This document shows, piece after piece, positions 9,077 to 16,490 of a stretch of DNA of 20,385 nt; position 1 is the stretch's first letter, and every line of letters begins with the position of its first letter. The notes beneath the pieces are model-generated. The model was not told where the DNA came from and did not search any database. It worked only from the letters and a program-made list of their open reading frames with translations. The stretch comes from CAIRTT01 sp046075665 (GTDB taxonomy: Bacteria > Armatimonadota > Armatimonadia > Armatimonadales > Armatimonadaceae), in the NCBI GenBank assembly GCA_046075665.1, contig JBJTQN010000008.1, forward strand, positions 1-20,385. The letters are read 5' to 3'. A program made the position numbers and the translations under genes.

Positions 9077-10486
9077 CTACGGCCCAAGCTCCACAAGGTA
9101 GAGAGTACGCATCGAGTCGTCAACATCGCGTTTGCCGCGAATCATCCCAAGCTCGGACAAGTACTGCTCGAGTGCCGGCTGCGTGTAGTCTGTAAAGGTG
9201 CGAGAGCGGGCTGTTCCGAGGCGTTTCGCCTGGGGATCATCCGATGGCACCCATTCCAGAATCAGGTGGCGAGTGCCCTTTGTCAGCGTTTGGAGGGCTT
9301 CCCGTAACGGAATTCCACCGGCGAGACAAAGATGGTGAATGAGCGCAAGGGCCATCACTGTGTCTGCATCAAGCCGTGAAAACCAACCCGGGCGCTCGGT
9401 ACCATGCAACCCAATCCCGGGGCTTGGTGCCAAAACATCCATCCGAACCGTCTGGATTCCGGGCGTTTCCTGATGATGCTGCACTGTACGCGCATACAGC
9501 TGCTCAGCCGCCATCGTGTCAGGCTCTACCGCTAGGACAACCTCTGAAAATTCCGCAGCAAGCCTGCTGTAGCGCCCGGCATTTGCACCATAGTCGACCG
9601 TAATTTGGCTATTCAGCGCACTTAACCATCCTGAGATGATGTGTTCCTTGCTTGCTCTGGCCTTGTTTGTATAGCCATCCTCCGCATCGTAGCCGCCCCA
9701 CTGAGAGCGACTCGCTTCAATCTTAGGACCATTAGCAACGACCAAGCCACGGAGGCTGTCCAGAAGCCCAAGCAACTGTATCTTAGTGAGCTTGCCTCCA
9801 CTGGATGCATTTGCTGGCTGGCTACCCGCGGTACGCGTTGCTTTTGCATGCATATGTATGTGCGCAACAATCCCGGGATTTAGCCAGGATGTCTTTGGGA
9901 GCATCGCAGATGCGAGTTCAAGCGGGATGCCATCCGGGAACTGGAGGAGCAACCCGGCCATACGGGAGTCAAACGCGTGCATCAAGACTAGGGGAGCCAG
10001 GAAATGTCGGCAAAACTGACCATATCCTGCCCAGAGTGAGCCTTCTGGGTAGCGGACGAGCGATAACGTATCAATCAGGATTGGCTTACTGCCTACAAAC
10101 TGGATATTGCTGGATGCTGCATCCTGCAACCACATCCCGTAATCGATTGCAGTGACCATGACATCCAATGTGTGGAGTGCGGATGCCTGCAGCTGGCCGT
10201 GTGTCCATTCGTGCGAATAGGAAATCCAAGGTAATTCTGTCGGTGCGATGACACGCTCTGGCTTATCCGGCCAAGAATCAAATGACAGTGAGGCGAGGGT
10301 CACATCTGTGTGCGACACAAGGCTGCCAGCAGTGGTCAGGTCTCCGAGCAACCCACTGGTCTCAAGTAGGTGAAAGTCAGCAATGGCTGGTGTGAAAATC
10401 GCCCTGAGAAGCCGGCCGTCTTGGCGGAACATCCGCCCACCGGGGTCACGGAAGCTGCTTGGATGCCAGTGGTGTGTGAAAGACAT
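9077..10486 (-). CDS. NoeA-like class I SAM-dependent methyltransferase
   Basis: A 469-residue protein. The start at 10486 was chosen because AGAGGT (10498-10493) sits six bases upstream; the open frame continues to 10654 but lacks a good ribosome site and would run across the divergent promoter region. The N-terminus SFRDPGGRMFRQDG is the signature of proteins related to the nodulation host-specificity protein NoeA. The middle (about 85-175) carries the family's kinase-like pattern, including DAASSNIQF, LIDTLSL and QFCRHFLAPLVLM. The C-terminal Rossmann methyltransferase has motif I DYGANAGRYS at 298-307 and EPD (321-323) as the acidic end of strand 2. The methyl acceptor is unknown. Location among glycan genes suggests a glycan or lipid-linked substrate, which is inference. 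It is divergent from the acyltransferase gene and convergent with the O-antigen ligase-like gene. Confidence 0.85.
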   Translation of the reverse strand: MSFTHHWHPSSFRDPGGRMFRQDGRLLRAIFTPAIADFHLLETSGLLGDLTTAGSLVSHTDVTLASLSFDSWPDKPERVIAPTELPWISYSHEWTHGQLQASALHTLDVMVTAIDYGMWLQDAASSNIQFVGSKPILIDTLSLVRYPEGSLWAGYGQFCRHFLAPLVLMHAFDSRMAGLLLQFPDGIPLELASAMLPKTSWLNPGIVAHIHMHAKATRTAGSQPANASSGGKLTKIQLLGLLDSLRGLVVANGPKIEASRSQWGGYDAEDGYTNKARASKEHIISGWLSALNSQITVDYGANAGRYSRLAAEFSEVVLAVEPDTMAAEQLYARTVQHHQETPGIQTVRMDVLAPSPGIGLHGTERPGWFSRLDADTVMALALIHHLCLAGGIPLREALQTLTKGTRHLILEWVPSDDPQAKRLGTARSRTFTDYTQPALEQYLSELGMIRGKRDVDDSMRTLYLVELGP

Positions 10487-10538
10487 AGATTGACCTCTAC
10501 GGACGTAACTCGCATAAGACGTGTTCAGAAACCTCCTA

Positions 10539-10544
10539 TAGAAT
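10539..10544 (+). promoter_or_regulatory. putative -10 box TAGAAT before the acyltransferase-3 gene
   Basis: TAGAAT (in CTATAGAATTC) lies 36 bases before ATG 10581, in the 94-base divergent gap with the methyltransferase. The predicted transcript start near 10551 gives a leader of about 30 bases. No clear -35 element is visible. It matches the boxes at 7279, 16479 and 16394 (minus). Confidence 0.45.
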
Positions 10545-10580
10545 TCGGAGAGATTTACCGACATCTTCTTTGAAGAAACT

Positions 10581-11732
10581 ATGCAAGGACATCCAGCGGT
10601 CGTTGAGCAAGAAACGTTGCAGCTGCCATCCACTTTGGATGTCAACCAACACACCCATTTAGCCAGTAATTTTGGGACGAGCCGGGGCGATGAAGCACCG
10701 AGTCAGAAATCACCAAAAGGTGAGTTTCTTCCAAGTCTCGAAGCCTTTCGTGCCATCGCGATTGTGTGCGTCGTTGCAGGACATAGCATAAGTAGTACGG
10801 GCTGGATCATCGACTCTACAGCCGAGAAGTTCATTGCTAACATCATCCTTGGTGGCACAAACCTCTTTGTATTCATCAGCGGCTACCTTTTCCATCACGT
10901 CTTCAAAAACCGCTATACCTTCATAGGTTTTATGCAGCAAAAGGCGCAGCGTGTGCTGCTGCCATACCTGTTCCTGTCTGTATTACCAATCCTGATGGCG
11001 GTGAAAAACGATCACCCCGCAGGGCTCCTCGGCGCCGTAACGGCCTATCTTGGACACCTGACCAAGGGCGATATCTGGATCTGCTACTGGTACGTGCCAT
11101 TTGTTATAGCGATGTTTGCGCTCTCGCCCATACACAGATGGTTTGCCACCCTCTCTGCGACGGTTCAGGTAACAGCGGTGGGGACAATGCTTGCGATCGC
11201 CAGTGTCACACAACGACCCATCAACAACATCGGAATACCTCAGCTCCTTGTGTACTTTACTCCCGTCTACCTTGCCGGCGTGACGGCGGCTGTTCACCGC
11301 CAACAGTTGATGGCTTTTCTGTCGCGTCACCACGTATCGCTGTTCATAGGGGCTATTGGTCTGGCAGGAGCTCAGGCCCTCTTTGCAACGAACACTGGCT
11401 CGTATCACAGGGACTTCGGAACCATCGGCAACATCGACCTCCAGCTTATCCAGAAAATCCTGCTGTGTGGATGGCTACTATACGCATTGCAGTGGTTTGA
11501 CCGCAGGGAGAGTAAAGCCATCGGACTCATCGCAGCATCCAGCTTTGCGGTTTTCTTCTTACACCCATACGTTTTGGATATTTGGCTGCGAACTTGGAAA
11601 CTCCACGCCTTCTTAAGTGGCGGGGCGGCGCTGCCTGTCGCTGTCGCCATTATCCACGGGGTGAGCATCCTCTGCGCGCTTGGCATCCGTAAAGTGGCAG
11701 GGAAGCGCTCACGCTACCTGATCGGCTGGTGA
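10581..11732 (+). CDS. acyltransferase-3 family membrane O-acyltransferase (OafA/YrhL-like)
   Basis: A 383-residue protein. The first 49 residues are polar. LPSLEAFRAIAIVCVVAGH at 50-68 then matches the opening helix of acyltransferase-3 proteins, with the catalytic-type His68 at its end. About ten hydrophobic segments follow, including FISGYLF and a conserved-looking FFLHPYVLDIW near the C-terminus. Such proteins move acetyl, succinyl or other acyl groups from the cytoplasm onto sugars of O-antigen, exopolysaccharide or peptidoglycan. There is no fused SGNH domain. The start is the only ATG available in this frame; its ribosome site (GAAGAAAC) is weak. It ends two bases from the convergent esterase gene. 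The donor and acceptor cannot be predicted. Confidence 0.9.
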   Translation: MQGHPAVVEQETLQLPSTLDVNQHTHLASNFGTSRGDEAPSQKSPKGEFLPSLEAFRAIAIVCVVAGHSISSTGWIIDSTAEKFIANIILGGTNLFVFISGYLFHHVFKNRYTFIGFMQQKAQRVLLPYLFLSVLPILMAVKNDHPAGLLGAVTAYLGHLTKGDIWICYWYVPFVIAMFALSPIHRWFATLSATVQVTAVGTMLAIASVTQRPINNIGIPQLLVYFTPVYLAGVTAAVHRQQLMAFLSRHHVSLFIGAIGLAGAQALFATNTGSYHRDFGTIGNIDLQLIQKILLCGWLLYALQWFDRRESKAIGLIAASSFAVFFLHPYVLDIWLRTWKLHAFLSGGAALPVAVAIIHGVSILCALGIRKVAGKRSRYLIGW

Positions 11733-11734
11733 AT

Positions 11735-12898
11735 CTAAAGCCAGCGGTCGGCAAAGTCCAGAAAGGCCGCCCAATCATCCGCTGTGACCGCATGGCTGCC
11801 AGCACGTAGGAATGTTCCTTGCCGCCCAAGGCTCACTTTGCCTTGTGTCACAGTGTCAGGAATAGCACTATCGGTTTTTCCGAGAAGTTCCCATGCAGGG
11901 CGGGATGCACGCAGCGCTTCAAATTGGCCATCCGGGTTTGCCCAGCTATCCTGAATAGCATTTGAGAGCAGGACGGATCGGGGAGCAATACACGCAATCA
12001 GATGATGTTGATCGAACGGAAGCCGGTCTGTTGCATCCGAGTACGTCTTGAATTTTGCGTTGAACCAGTGAGGAAATCGCTTGTTGATGTCCGCGACTTT
12101 TTCACCGATAGCGCCGCGGCTTGGCGCCGCACCGCCGCAGCCGCTCTGATGGGGAATCACGAGAGCGATACGCTCATCGGTGGCTCCCGCCAGTAGCGCA
12201 GCCTTGCCATTACGCGAATGTCCCATGATGGCGATACGCTTGCCGTTGACTTTGGTATCGGTGACCAGATAATCAACTGCCCGATGGATTCCCCACGCCC
12301 ATGCGGCAACCGAGCCACGGTTTGTGGTCTGTTGAGGTCGCCCAGTTAAGCGATCCTCCCAGCTTCGGATGCCCCCTTCGTGATCGATTCGGTCTTCATC
12401 GACATCAGCGTAACAGAAATGTGCGAGCGCATAGCCACGGGCAATCGTTCGCTCGAGCTGCCAGTCGGCTGCCAGCAAGCCACGACCCTTACAGGTACCA
12501 AAGTTCCATCCAATGCGCTCAGGCACCCGTGGATCATGTGTCAACACGTGGTTACCGCAGAAGCCAATCGTTAGAAAACAAGGTACTTTCCCACGGCGAT
12601 GGTTCGGAGTGAACACTATAAGTTGGATGTTTGGTGCATCCGGGGCGGCGAAGTGAATCCGCACAATCCGGCAAGTCGCCGCTCCGCCAAGCGCATCTTT
12701 ATATTCGCTCAGCACCTCAAACGCGATGCCATCCGATGTCGTCGGCAGGGCACCGTACATTTCATCTTGAACCCGCTTTAGGATGTCTTTGCGGAAGCGT
12801 TTCCACTGGCTGGCCGTCGCAACTGCTTTGCCATCGAAATCACGAAGGAGGTCGGGTAGCGGTGCTGACAGACTTGGCGGGAGCGCTTGCTCAGACAT
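11735..12898 (-). CDS. CE15-family glucuronoyl esterase-like hydrolase, apparently cytoplasmic
   Basis: A 387-residue alpha/beta hydrolase. The nucleophile elbow GHSRNGKAAL (Ser228), then IPHQSGCGGAA and the PFDQHHLIACIAPR segment with His298, are the hallmarks of carbohydrate esterase family 15. That family cleaves the ester between 4-O-methyl-glucuronic acid of xylan and lignin alcohols. The residue 23 positions after the nucleophile, where fungal enzymes carry their catalytic Glu, is Gln251, so another acid must serve, as reported for some bacterial members. No signal peptide is present and none can be added upstream, because the in-frame TAG of the permease gene lies four codons before the ATG. 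A TAGGAG ribosome site (12910-12905) overlaps that stop, indicating coupled translation as the last gene of the sugar importer operon. An acetyl-xylan-type substrate is an alternative. Confidence 0.85.
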   Translation of the reverse strand: MSEQALPPSLSAPLPDLLRDFDGKAVATASQWKRFRKDILKRVQDEMYGALPTTSDGIAFEVLSEYKDALGGAATCRIVRIHFAAPDAPNIQLIVFTPNHRRGKVPCFLTIGFCGNHVLTHDPRVPERIGWNFGTCKGRGLLAADWQLERTIARGYALAHFCYADVDEDRIDHEGGIRSWEDRLTGRPQQTTNRGSVAAWAWGIHRAVDYLVTDTKVNGKRIAIMGHSRNGKAALLAGATDERIALVIPHQSGCGGAAPSRGAIGEKVADINKRFPHWFNAKFKTYSDATDRLPFDQHHLIACIAPRSVLLSNAIQDSWANPDGQFEALRASRPAWELLGKTDSAIPDTVTQGKVSLGRQGTFLRAGSHAVTADDWAAFLDFADRWL

Positions 12899-12907
12899 AG
12901 GTATCTC

Positions 12908-13840
12908 CTAGGCAGCGGACTTGCGGCGCGCCCACTGGTCGAATGCAACGGCCGCGAGAATCAGTGCACCAATATAGGCTTTCTGCAGAAACGGCTCGAC
13001 ACCAATCAGGTTGAGGCCATTGCGTAGGAAGGCGACCAGCAGAACACCGAGGATGGTGCCGCTGACGCGTCCTTCTCCGCCCGAGAGGCTTGCACCACCG
13101 ACGACAACCGCCGTGACGACATCCAGCTCATAACCTTCCGCACTCGTCGGGTTTCCGGAACCCTGGCGGGCTGCTTCAACAAGGCCTGCAAAGCCTGCGA
13201 AGATACCACCCAAGATGTAGGTCCACAAAAGCGTTTTGTGTACGGGAACGCCGCTGACACGGGCAGCTTCCGCATTGGAGCCAATCGCCTGTACGTAACG
13301 TCCAAACTTTGTGAAGTGCATCGCCAGCGCGACGAGTGCCGCAATCGCCACGGTCATCACGAGGGGCGTCGGGATGTTCATGATCTTGCCGCCGGCAAAC
13401 TGCATGAATGCTTCTGGCGCGCCATCCACGGTCACACCCTTTGCCAGTGACAGTGCGGCCCCGCGGGCGATGAGCAACATTCCGAGGGTTGTAATGAACG
13501 CAGGAATCCGCAGCTTTGTGACGAGAAGTCCATTAATGGCACCTGCGACACCGCCTGCCGCAAGGCCCGCTATCATCGCAACTGGCACCGGGACCTTCAT
13601 GTTGACCATTAAGTGGACGCTGACCACACCACAAAATGCCATCACGGAGCCGACGGACAGATCAATGCCGCCACCAAGAATCACGATGGTCATTCCCATG
13701 GATGCAATCAGCAGCCAGGCGTTTTGCCCAACGATGTTGGTGATGTTGTCCATGCTCCGGAATGGTGCGGACTGGGATGCGAAGAAGAGAAACAGCAGTA
13801 TCAGGGAGACGGCTGGGAGGAGGCGTTTTGCGAGTGTCAT
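12908..13840 (-). CDS. sugar ABC transporter permease, RbsC-like
   Basis: A 310-residue integral membrane permease of the ribose/xylose/galactose (BPD_transp_2) type with 8-10 hydrophobic segments. GGGIDLSVGSVMAF near residues 56-69 is the family signature, and VVTAVVVGGASLSGGEGRVSGT is the characteristic EAA-like loop that docks onto the ATPase. It forms the inner membrane channel for the sugar delivered by the upstream binding protein. Its ATG overlaps the ATPase stop as ATGA (13840-13837), and its TAG lies nine bases before the esterase ATG in the same frame. The specific sugar is not evident; the downstream glucuronoyl esterase hints at uronic-acid-bearing or xylan-derived oligosaccharides, which is inference. 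Confidence 0.93.
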   Translation of the reverse strand: MTLAKRLLPAVSLILLFLFFASQSAPFRSMDNITNIVGQNAWLLIASMGMTIVILGGGIDLSVGSVMAFCGVVSVHLMVNMKVPVPVAMIAGLAAGGVAGAINGLLVTKLRIPAFITTLGMLLIARGAALSLAKGVTVDGAPEAFMQFAGGKIMNIPTPLVMTVAIAALVALAMHFTKFGRYVQAIGSNAEAARVSGVPVHKTLLWTYILGGIFAGFAGLVEAARQGSGNPTSAEGYELDVVTAVVVGGASLSGGEGRVSGTILGVLLVAFLRNGLNLIGVEPFLQKAYIGALILAAVAFDQWARRKSAA

Positions 13841-15354
13841 GAATGGGCTTCCTGGATTGGCTGGTCTGCCGTGTCTGTTGGGTCGATATCGCGTCCGGTC
13901 ATCATCCAGTGGAGGACACGCTCAGGTGTCGCATCCGCACGGTTGATCACCGAGACAAGCTTTCCGTGGAACAAAATGGCGATGCGATCGCTCATCCCGA
14001 GGAGCTCTGGAATTTCCGAGCTCACCAAAACCACGACGGAGCCCTTGCGCGTCACATCGTTCATCCGCTCGTAAATCTCAACCTTGCTACCGACATCCAC
14101 GCCGCGCGTCGGTTCATCAAAGAGGAGAACAGTGCTCTCAGCGTGCAACCAGCGCCCAAGGACAACCTTTTGCTGGTTGCCACCGGAGAGATTGCCAACG
14201 GCATTTTCGGTGGATGGAGTCTTTACGGCGAGTGCCGAAACCTGTGTCTGTGTGGCCGCTTTGTCAGGGCCGTGGAGCAACCAGGGGCCTAGGGCTACTT
14301 TGTCCAGCCCGGCGAGCGTTGTGTTATGACGGATTGGAAGCGCGAGCGCGAGACCAGTCTTTTTACGGTCCTCTGTTAGGAGCCCAACGCCGGCATCGAT
14401 GCAGACATGTGGGCCTTTCCCAAGGGTTACAGACTTTCCATCGATTGTCAGCGTCCCTGCGGATTGTTCCAGCCCAAACAAGGTTCTCAGCGTCCGGGAC
14501 CGACCAGAGCCGGTAAGGCCAGCGATTCCGATGACTTCGCCTTCGTGAATATCAAGCTTAAAACTTGGAAGGTCGATCGAGACTTTGACAGCACCCGGGG
14601 TAATGGATGCGCGGGGGTAAAAGTCTTTAAGGTCCCGCCCGACCATCGCCTTGACGACCTTACTCGTGTCCGTGTTGGCGGTGTCAGCTTCGTAGACCAG
14701 TTCGCCATCCCGCAAAATGACGAATCGGTCACTGATTGCAAAGCACTCCGGCAGGCGGTGGCTTACGTAGACAATGCCAAGGCCTTTTGCCCGAAGGTCA
14801 CGCAGCGTTTCGAAGAGGGACAAAATGTCTTGTTCACCAAGACTGGATGTCGGTTCATCCAAGAGGAGTACTTTGGCATCCCGGGCGAGGGCTTTTGCAA
14901 TTTCGACCAGCTGACGCTGAGCTGGACCGAGCGAATCCACCATCGCGGCAGGATCAATCGCAAAGCCATGGGCATCCAAGACTTCCTTAGCGCGTTGATA
15001 GACGGCTTTATGGTCGATGATGCCGAATTTTGTTGGCTCATTACCGAGGCAGATATTGGCTGCAACCGAGAGGTGTGGGGAGAGGTTGAGCTCCTGATAG
15101 ACCATTTGGATGCCTAAGGTAGCGGCCTTTGCAGGAGTACTGAGGGAAATCGCCTCACCAAGCCAGCGTACATCGCCCGTGTCTGGAGGCTGCAGACCCG
15201 TGATGGCCTTGAGCAGCGTGGATTTTCCCGCACCATTTTCACCAAGCAGGGCGATAATCTCGCCCTGCCCGATTCGGAAGTCAACGCCCTTTAGCGCCTT
15301 GACGGCGCTGCCGAACGACTTTTCAATACCCTTTAGGGTCAGCCAGTCTGCCAT
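13837..15354 (-). CDS. sugar ABC transporter double ATPase, RbsA/XylG-like
   Basis: A 505-residue protein with two ABC cassettes, the usual length for RbsA/MglA/XylG. The first cassette has Walker A GENGAGKST (38-46), a variant signature SLGPAQRQLVEIAKAL (141-156) and Walker B VLLLDEPTS. The second has the degenerate Walker A GLTGSGRSR (279-287, without Lys, normal for this family), LSGGNQQKV (389-397) and VLLFDEPTRGVDVGSK. It energises uptake through the permease encoded directly downstream with a 4-base overlap. It begins nine bases after the binding-protein gene, without a strong ribosome site, so it likely depends on translational coupling. No damage seen. Confidence 0.95.
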   Translation of the reverse strand: MADWLTLKGIEKSFGSAVKALKGVDFRIGQGEIIALLGENGAGKSTLLKAITGLQPPDTGDVRWLGEAISLSTPAKAATLGIQMVYQELNLSPHLSVAANICLGNEPTKFGIIDHKAVYQRAKEVLDAHGFAIDPAAMVDSLGPAQRQLVEIAKALARDAKVLLLDEPTSSLGEQDILSLFETLRDLRAKGLGIVYVSHRLPECFAISDRFVILRDGELVYEADTANTDTSKVVKAMVGRDLKDFYPRASITPGAVKVSIDLPSFKLDIHEGEVIGIAGLTGSGRSRTLRTLFGLEQSAGTLTIDGKSVTLGKGPHVCIDAGVGLLTEDRKKTGLALALPIRHNTTLAGLDKVALGPWLLHGPDKAATQTQVSALAVKTPSTENAVGNLSGGNQQKVVLGRWLHAESTVLLFDEPTRGVDVGSKVEIYERMNDVTRKGSVVVLVSSEIPELLGMSDRIAILFHGKLVSVINRADATPERVLHWMMTGRDIDPTDTADQPIQEAHS

Positions 15355-15363
15355 GCAGGCAGG

Positions 15364-16356
15364 CTACTTTGCAGCCGGGCGCAGTGCCTTGACTTCAGGA
15401 GTATCCATATTCTCCTTCGTCATCACGACGCAGCCAGTATCAATCGTCTTTGCGGGTGACTTGCCGGTGAGGTGCTCGTGCATCGCCTTGACTGCGGCAT
15501 AGCCCATGTTTTCAGGGTTCTGAAGAACGAGGGCATCGATGTCGCCCTTTACGACCGCTTCATCCAGCTGCGTAGTGATATCAAAGCCGATTAGCTTGAT
15601 TTTGCCAAGCAGGTTGCGATTTTTGACTGCCTGTAATGCGCCGACGATTGTCGGTTCTGCAGGAGCGTAGATGGCAACAACATCCGAATCCTTGGTTAAG
15701 AGGTCCTCGGTAACCTGCTGGCTCTTCGCACGGTCGGACATACCAAAGTTGGACTTGACAATCTTGATGCCCGGTGCGTTCTTCTTGAGATATTCCTCAA
15801 AGCCATTTTCGCGGTCATTCACGGATGCGGCATTTGCAGCCATCATAATCATTCCGACCTTGCCGGTAGTCACGCCGGACTTGATGAGTCGCTCTGCAGC
15901 GAGCTCGCCGCCCTTTTTGTTGTCGGTTGCCGTAAAGCTGACGTATGAGTCTTCTGGGACATCTGCTGCGGAGTCAAACAGGACGACAGGGATGTTAGCT
16001 TCTCTTGCCTTTTTGATGACATTTGAGAGCGCAGACTTGTCAAGGGGGGCGAGGAGGATGCCATCCACTTTGGCGGCAATCGCATTTTCGACGACCGCGA
16101 TCTGCCCGGATGTGTCGGATTCCTTCTGTGCGCCATCCCACTTGATGTTGTAGCCAAATTCTTTACCGCCGCGGTCTCCGCCAGCGTGGACGGTTTGCCA
16201 GAAGACGTGAGTCAGTCCTTTGGGGATCATCGCAAATGTCTTCTGCCCCGGCTTTGCGGCAGAATCACCACCGGTCTTGCCGGCATCACCCGCTGGTGTA
16301 CAGCCGGCAATCAGCGCGGCAGCGGCACAGGATGCCAGGAATAAGCGTCGTTGCAT
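15364..16356 (-). CDS. sugar ABC transporter substrate-binding lipoprotein, RbsB-like
   Basis: A 330-residue type 1 periplasmic binding protein of the ribose/galactose/xylose group. The N-terminus MQRRLFLASC leads to lipobox IAGC with Cys19, so the mature protein is lipid-anchored, followed by a Gly/Ala/Lys linker. Family features are GLTHVFWQTVHAGGDRGGKEFGYN at the N-terminus of the fold (residues 48-71), DGILLAPLDKSAL, IPVVLFDSAADVP, and KLIGFDITTQLDEAVVKG in the C-terminal lobe. It captures the sugar outside the inner membrane and hands it to the permease. The ATG has a textbook AGGAGG (16370-16365) eight bases upstream. This is the first gene of a four-gene operon and the likely target of the inverted-repeat operator just upstream. 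Confidence 0.94.
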   Translation of the reverse strand: MQRRLFLASCAAAALIAGCTPAGDAGKTGGDSAAKPGQKTFAMIPKGLTHVFWQTVHAGGDRGGKEFGYNIKWDGAQKESDTSGQIAVVENAIAAKVDGILLAPLDKSALSNVIKKAREANIPVVLFDSAADVPEDSYVSFTATDNKKGGELAAERLIKSGVTTGKVGMIMMAANAASVNDRENGFEEYLKKNAPGIKIVKSNFGMSDRAKSQQVTEDLLTKDSDVVAIYAPAEPTIVGALQAVKNRNLLGKIKLIGFDITTQLDEAVVKGDIDALVLQNPENMGYAAVKAMHEHLTGKSPAKTIDTGCVVMTKENMDTPEVKALRPAAK

Positions 16357-16364
16357 GGGGAAAA

Positions 16365-16370
16365 CCTCCT
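16365..16370 (-). promoter_or_regulatory. strong ribosome binding site AGGAGG of the sugar-binding lipoprotein gene
   Basis: A perfect AGGAGG on the minus strand, eight bases before the ATG at 16356. It fixes the start of the lipoprotein gene and contrasts with the weak or absent sites of the short-leader genes in this window. Confidence 0.85.
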
Positions 16371-16372
16371 AC

Positions 16373-16390
16373 ATTGCCGGCGTCGGCAAT
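16373..16390. promoter_or_regulatory. 7-4-7 inverted repeat, putative operator of the sugar importer operon
   Basis: ATTGCCG-GCGT-CGGCAAT is a perfect inverted repeat with 7-base arms. It overlaps the last two bases of the minus-strand TAGAAT box and spans the expected transcription start, ending just before the ribosome site. That position is typical of a repressor operator. Size and symmetry would suit a LacI- or GntR-type regulator; no such regulator gene is in the window. Confidence 0.55.
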
Positions 16391-16394
16391 TCTA
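16389..16394 (-). promoter_or_regulatory. putative -10 box TAGAAT of the sugar importer operon
   Basis: TAGAAT on the minus strand (16394 to 16389) lies 32 bases before the lipoprotein ATG. The two final bases belong to the inverted repeat at 16373-16390, so a bound repressor would block polymerase. No convincing -35 element is visible. Confidence 0.5.
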
Positions 16395-16478
16395 CGCATG
16401 AATAATAACGCAATTACTGGATACGGTGCATCCCGGGGGCGTGCGGTAAGGCATCGTGTCTCGATGTACTCCAACGGA

Positions 16479-16484
16479 TAGAAT
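16479..16484 (+). promoter_or_regulatory. putative -10 box TAGAAT of the exported OB-fold gene; leaderless arrangement
   Basis: TAGAAT is followed by six bases (CGAAGT) and then directly by ATG 16491. With the normal 6-7 base distance from -10 to transcription start, the mRNA would begin at or next to the ATG. No ribosome site is present between box and start. The 12-mer TAGAATCGAAGT also occurs at 7279-7290. Confidence 0.5.
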
Positions 16485-16490
16485 CGAAGT

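Noticed and set aside
10487..10654. N-terminal extension of the methyltransferase to a start at 10654 or 10564, including an AGGAGG at 10538-10533
   Set aside because: The extension would cross the divergent promoter region and the neighbour's coding start, its sequence is not family-like, and the AGGAGG has no well-spaced in-frame start. ATG 10486 has a good ribosome site and begins at the conserved region.
14407..15117. Long plus-strand open frame opposite the ABC ATPase gene
   Set aside because: It is antisense to a motif-rich ATPase of the exact family length, and its translation shows no recognisable motif. It is a by-product of codon composition, like the frames at 8348-8992 and 13843-14292.
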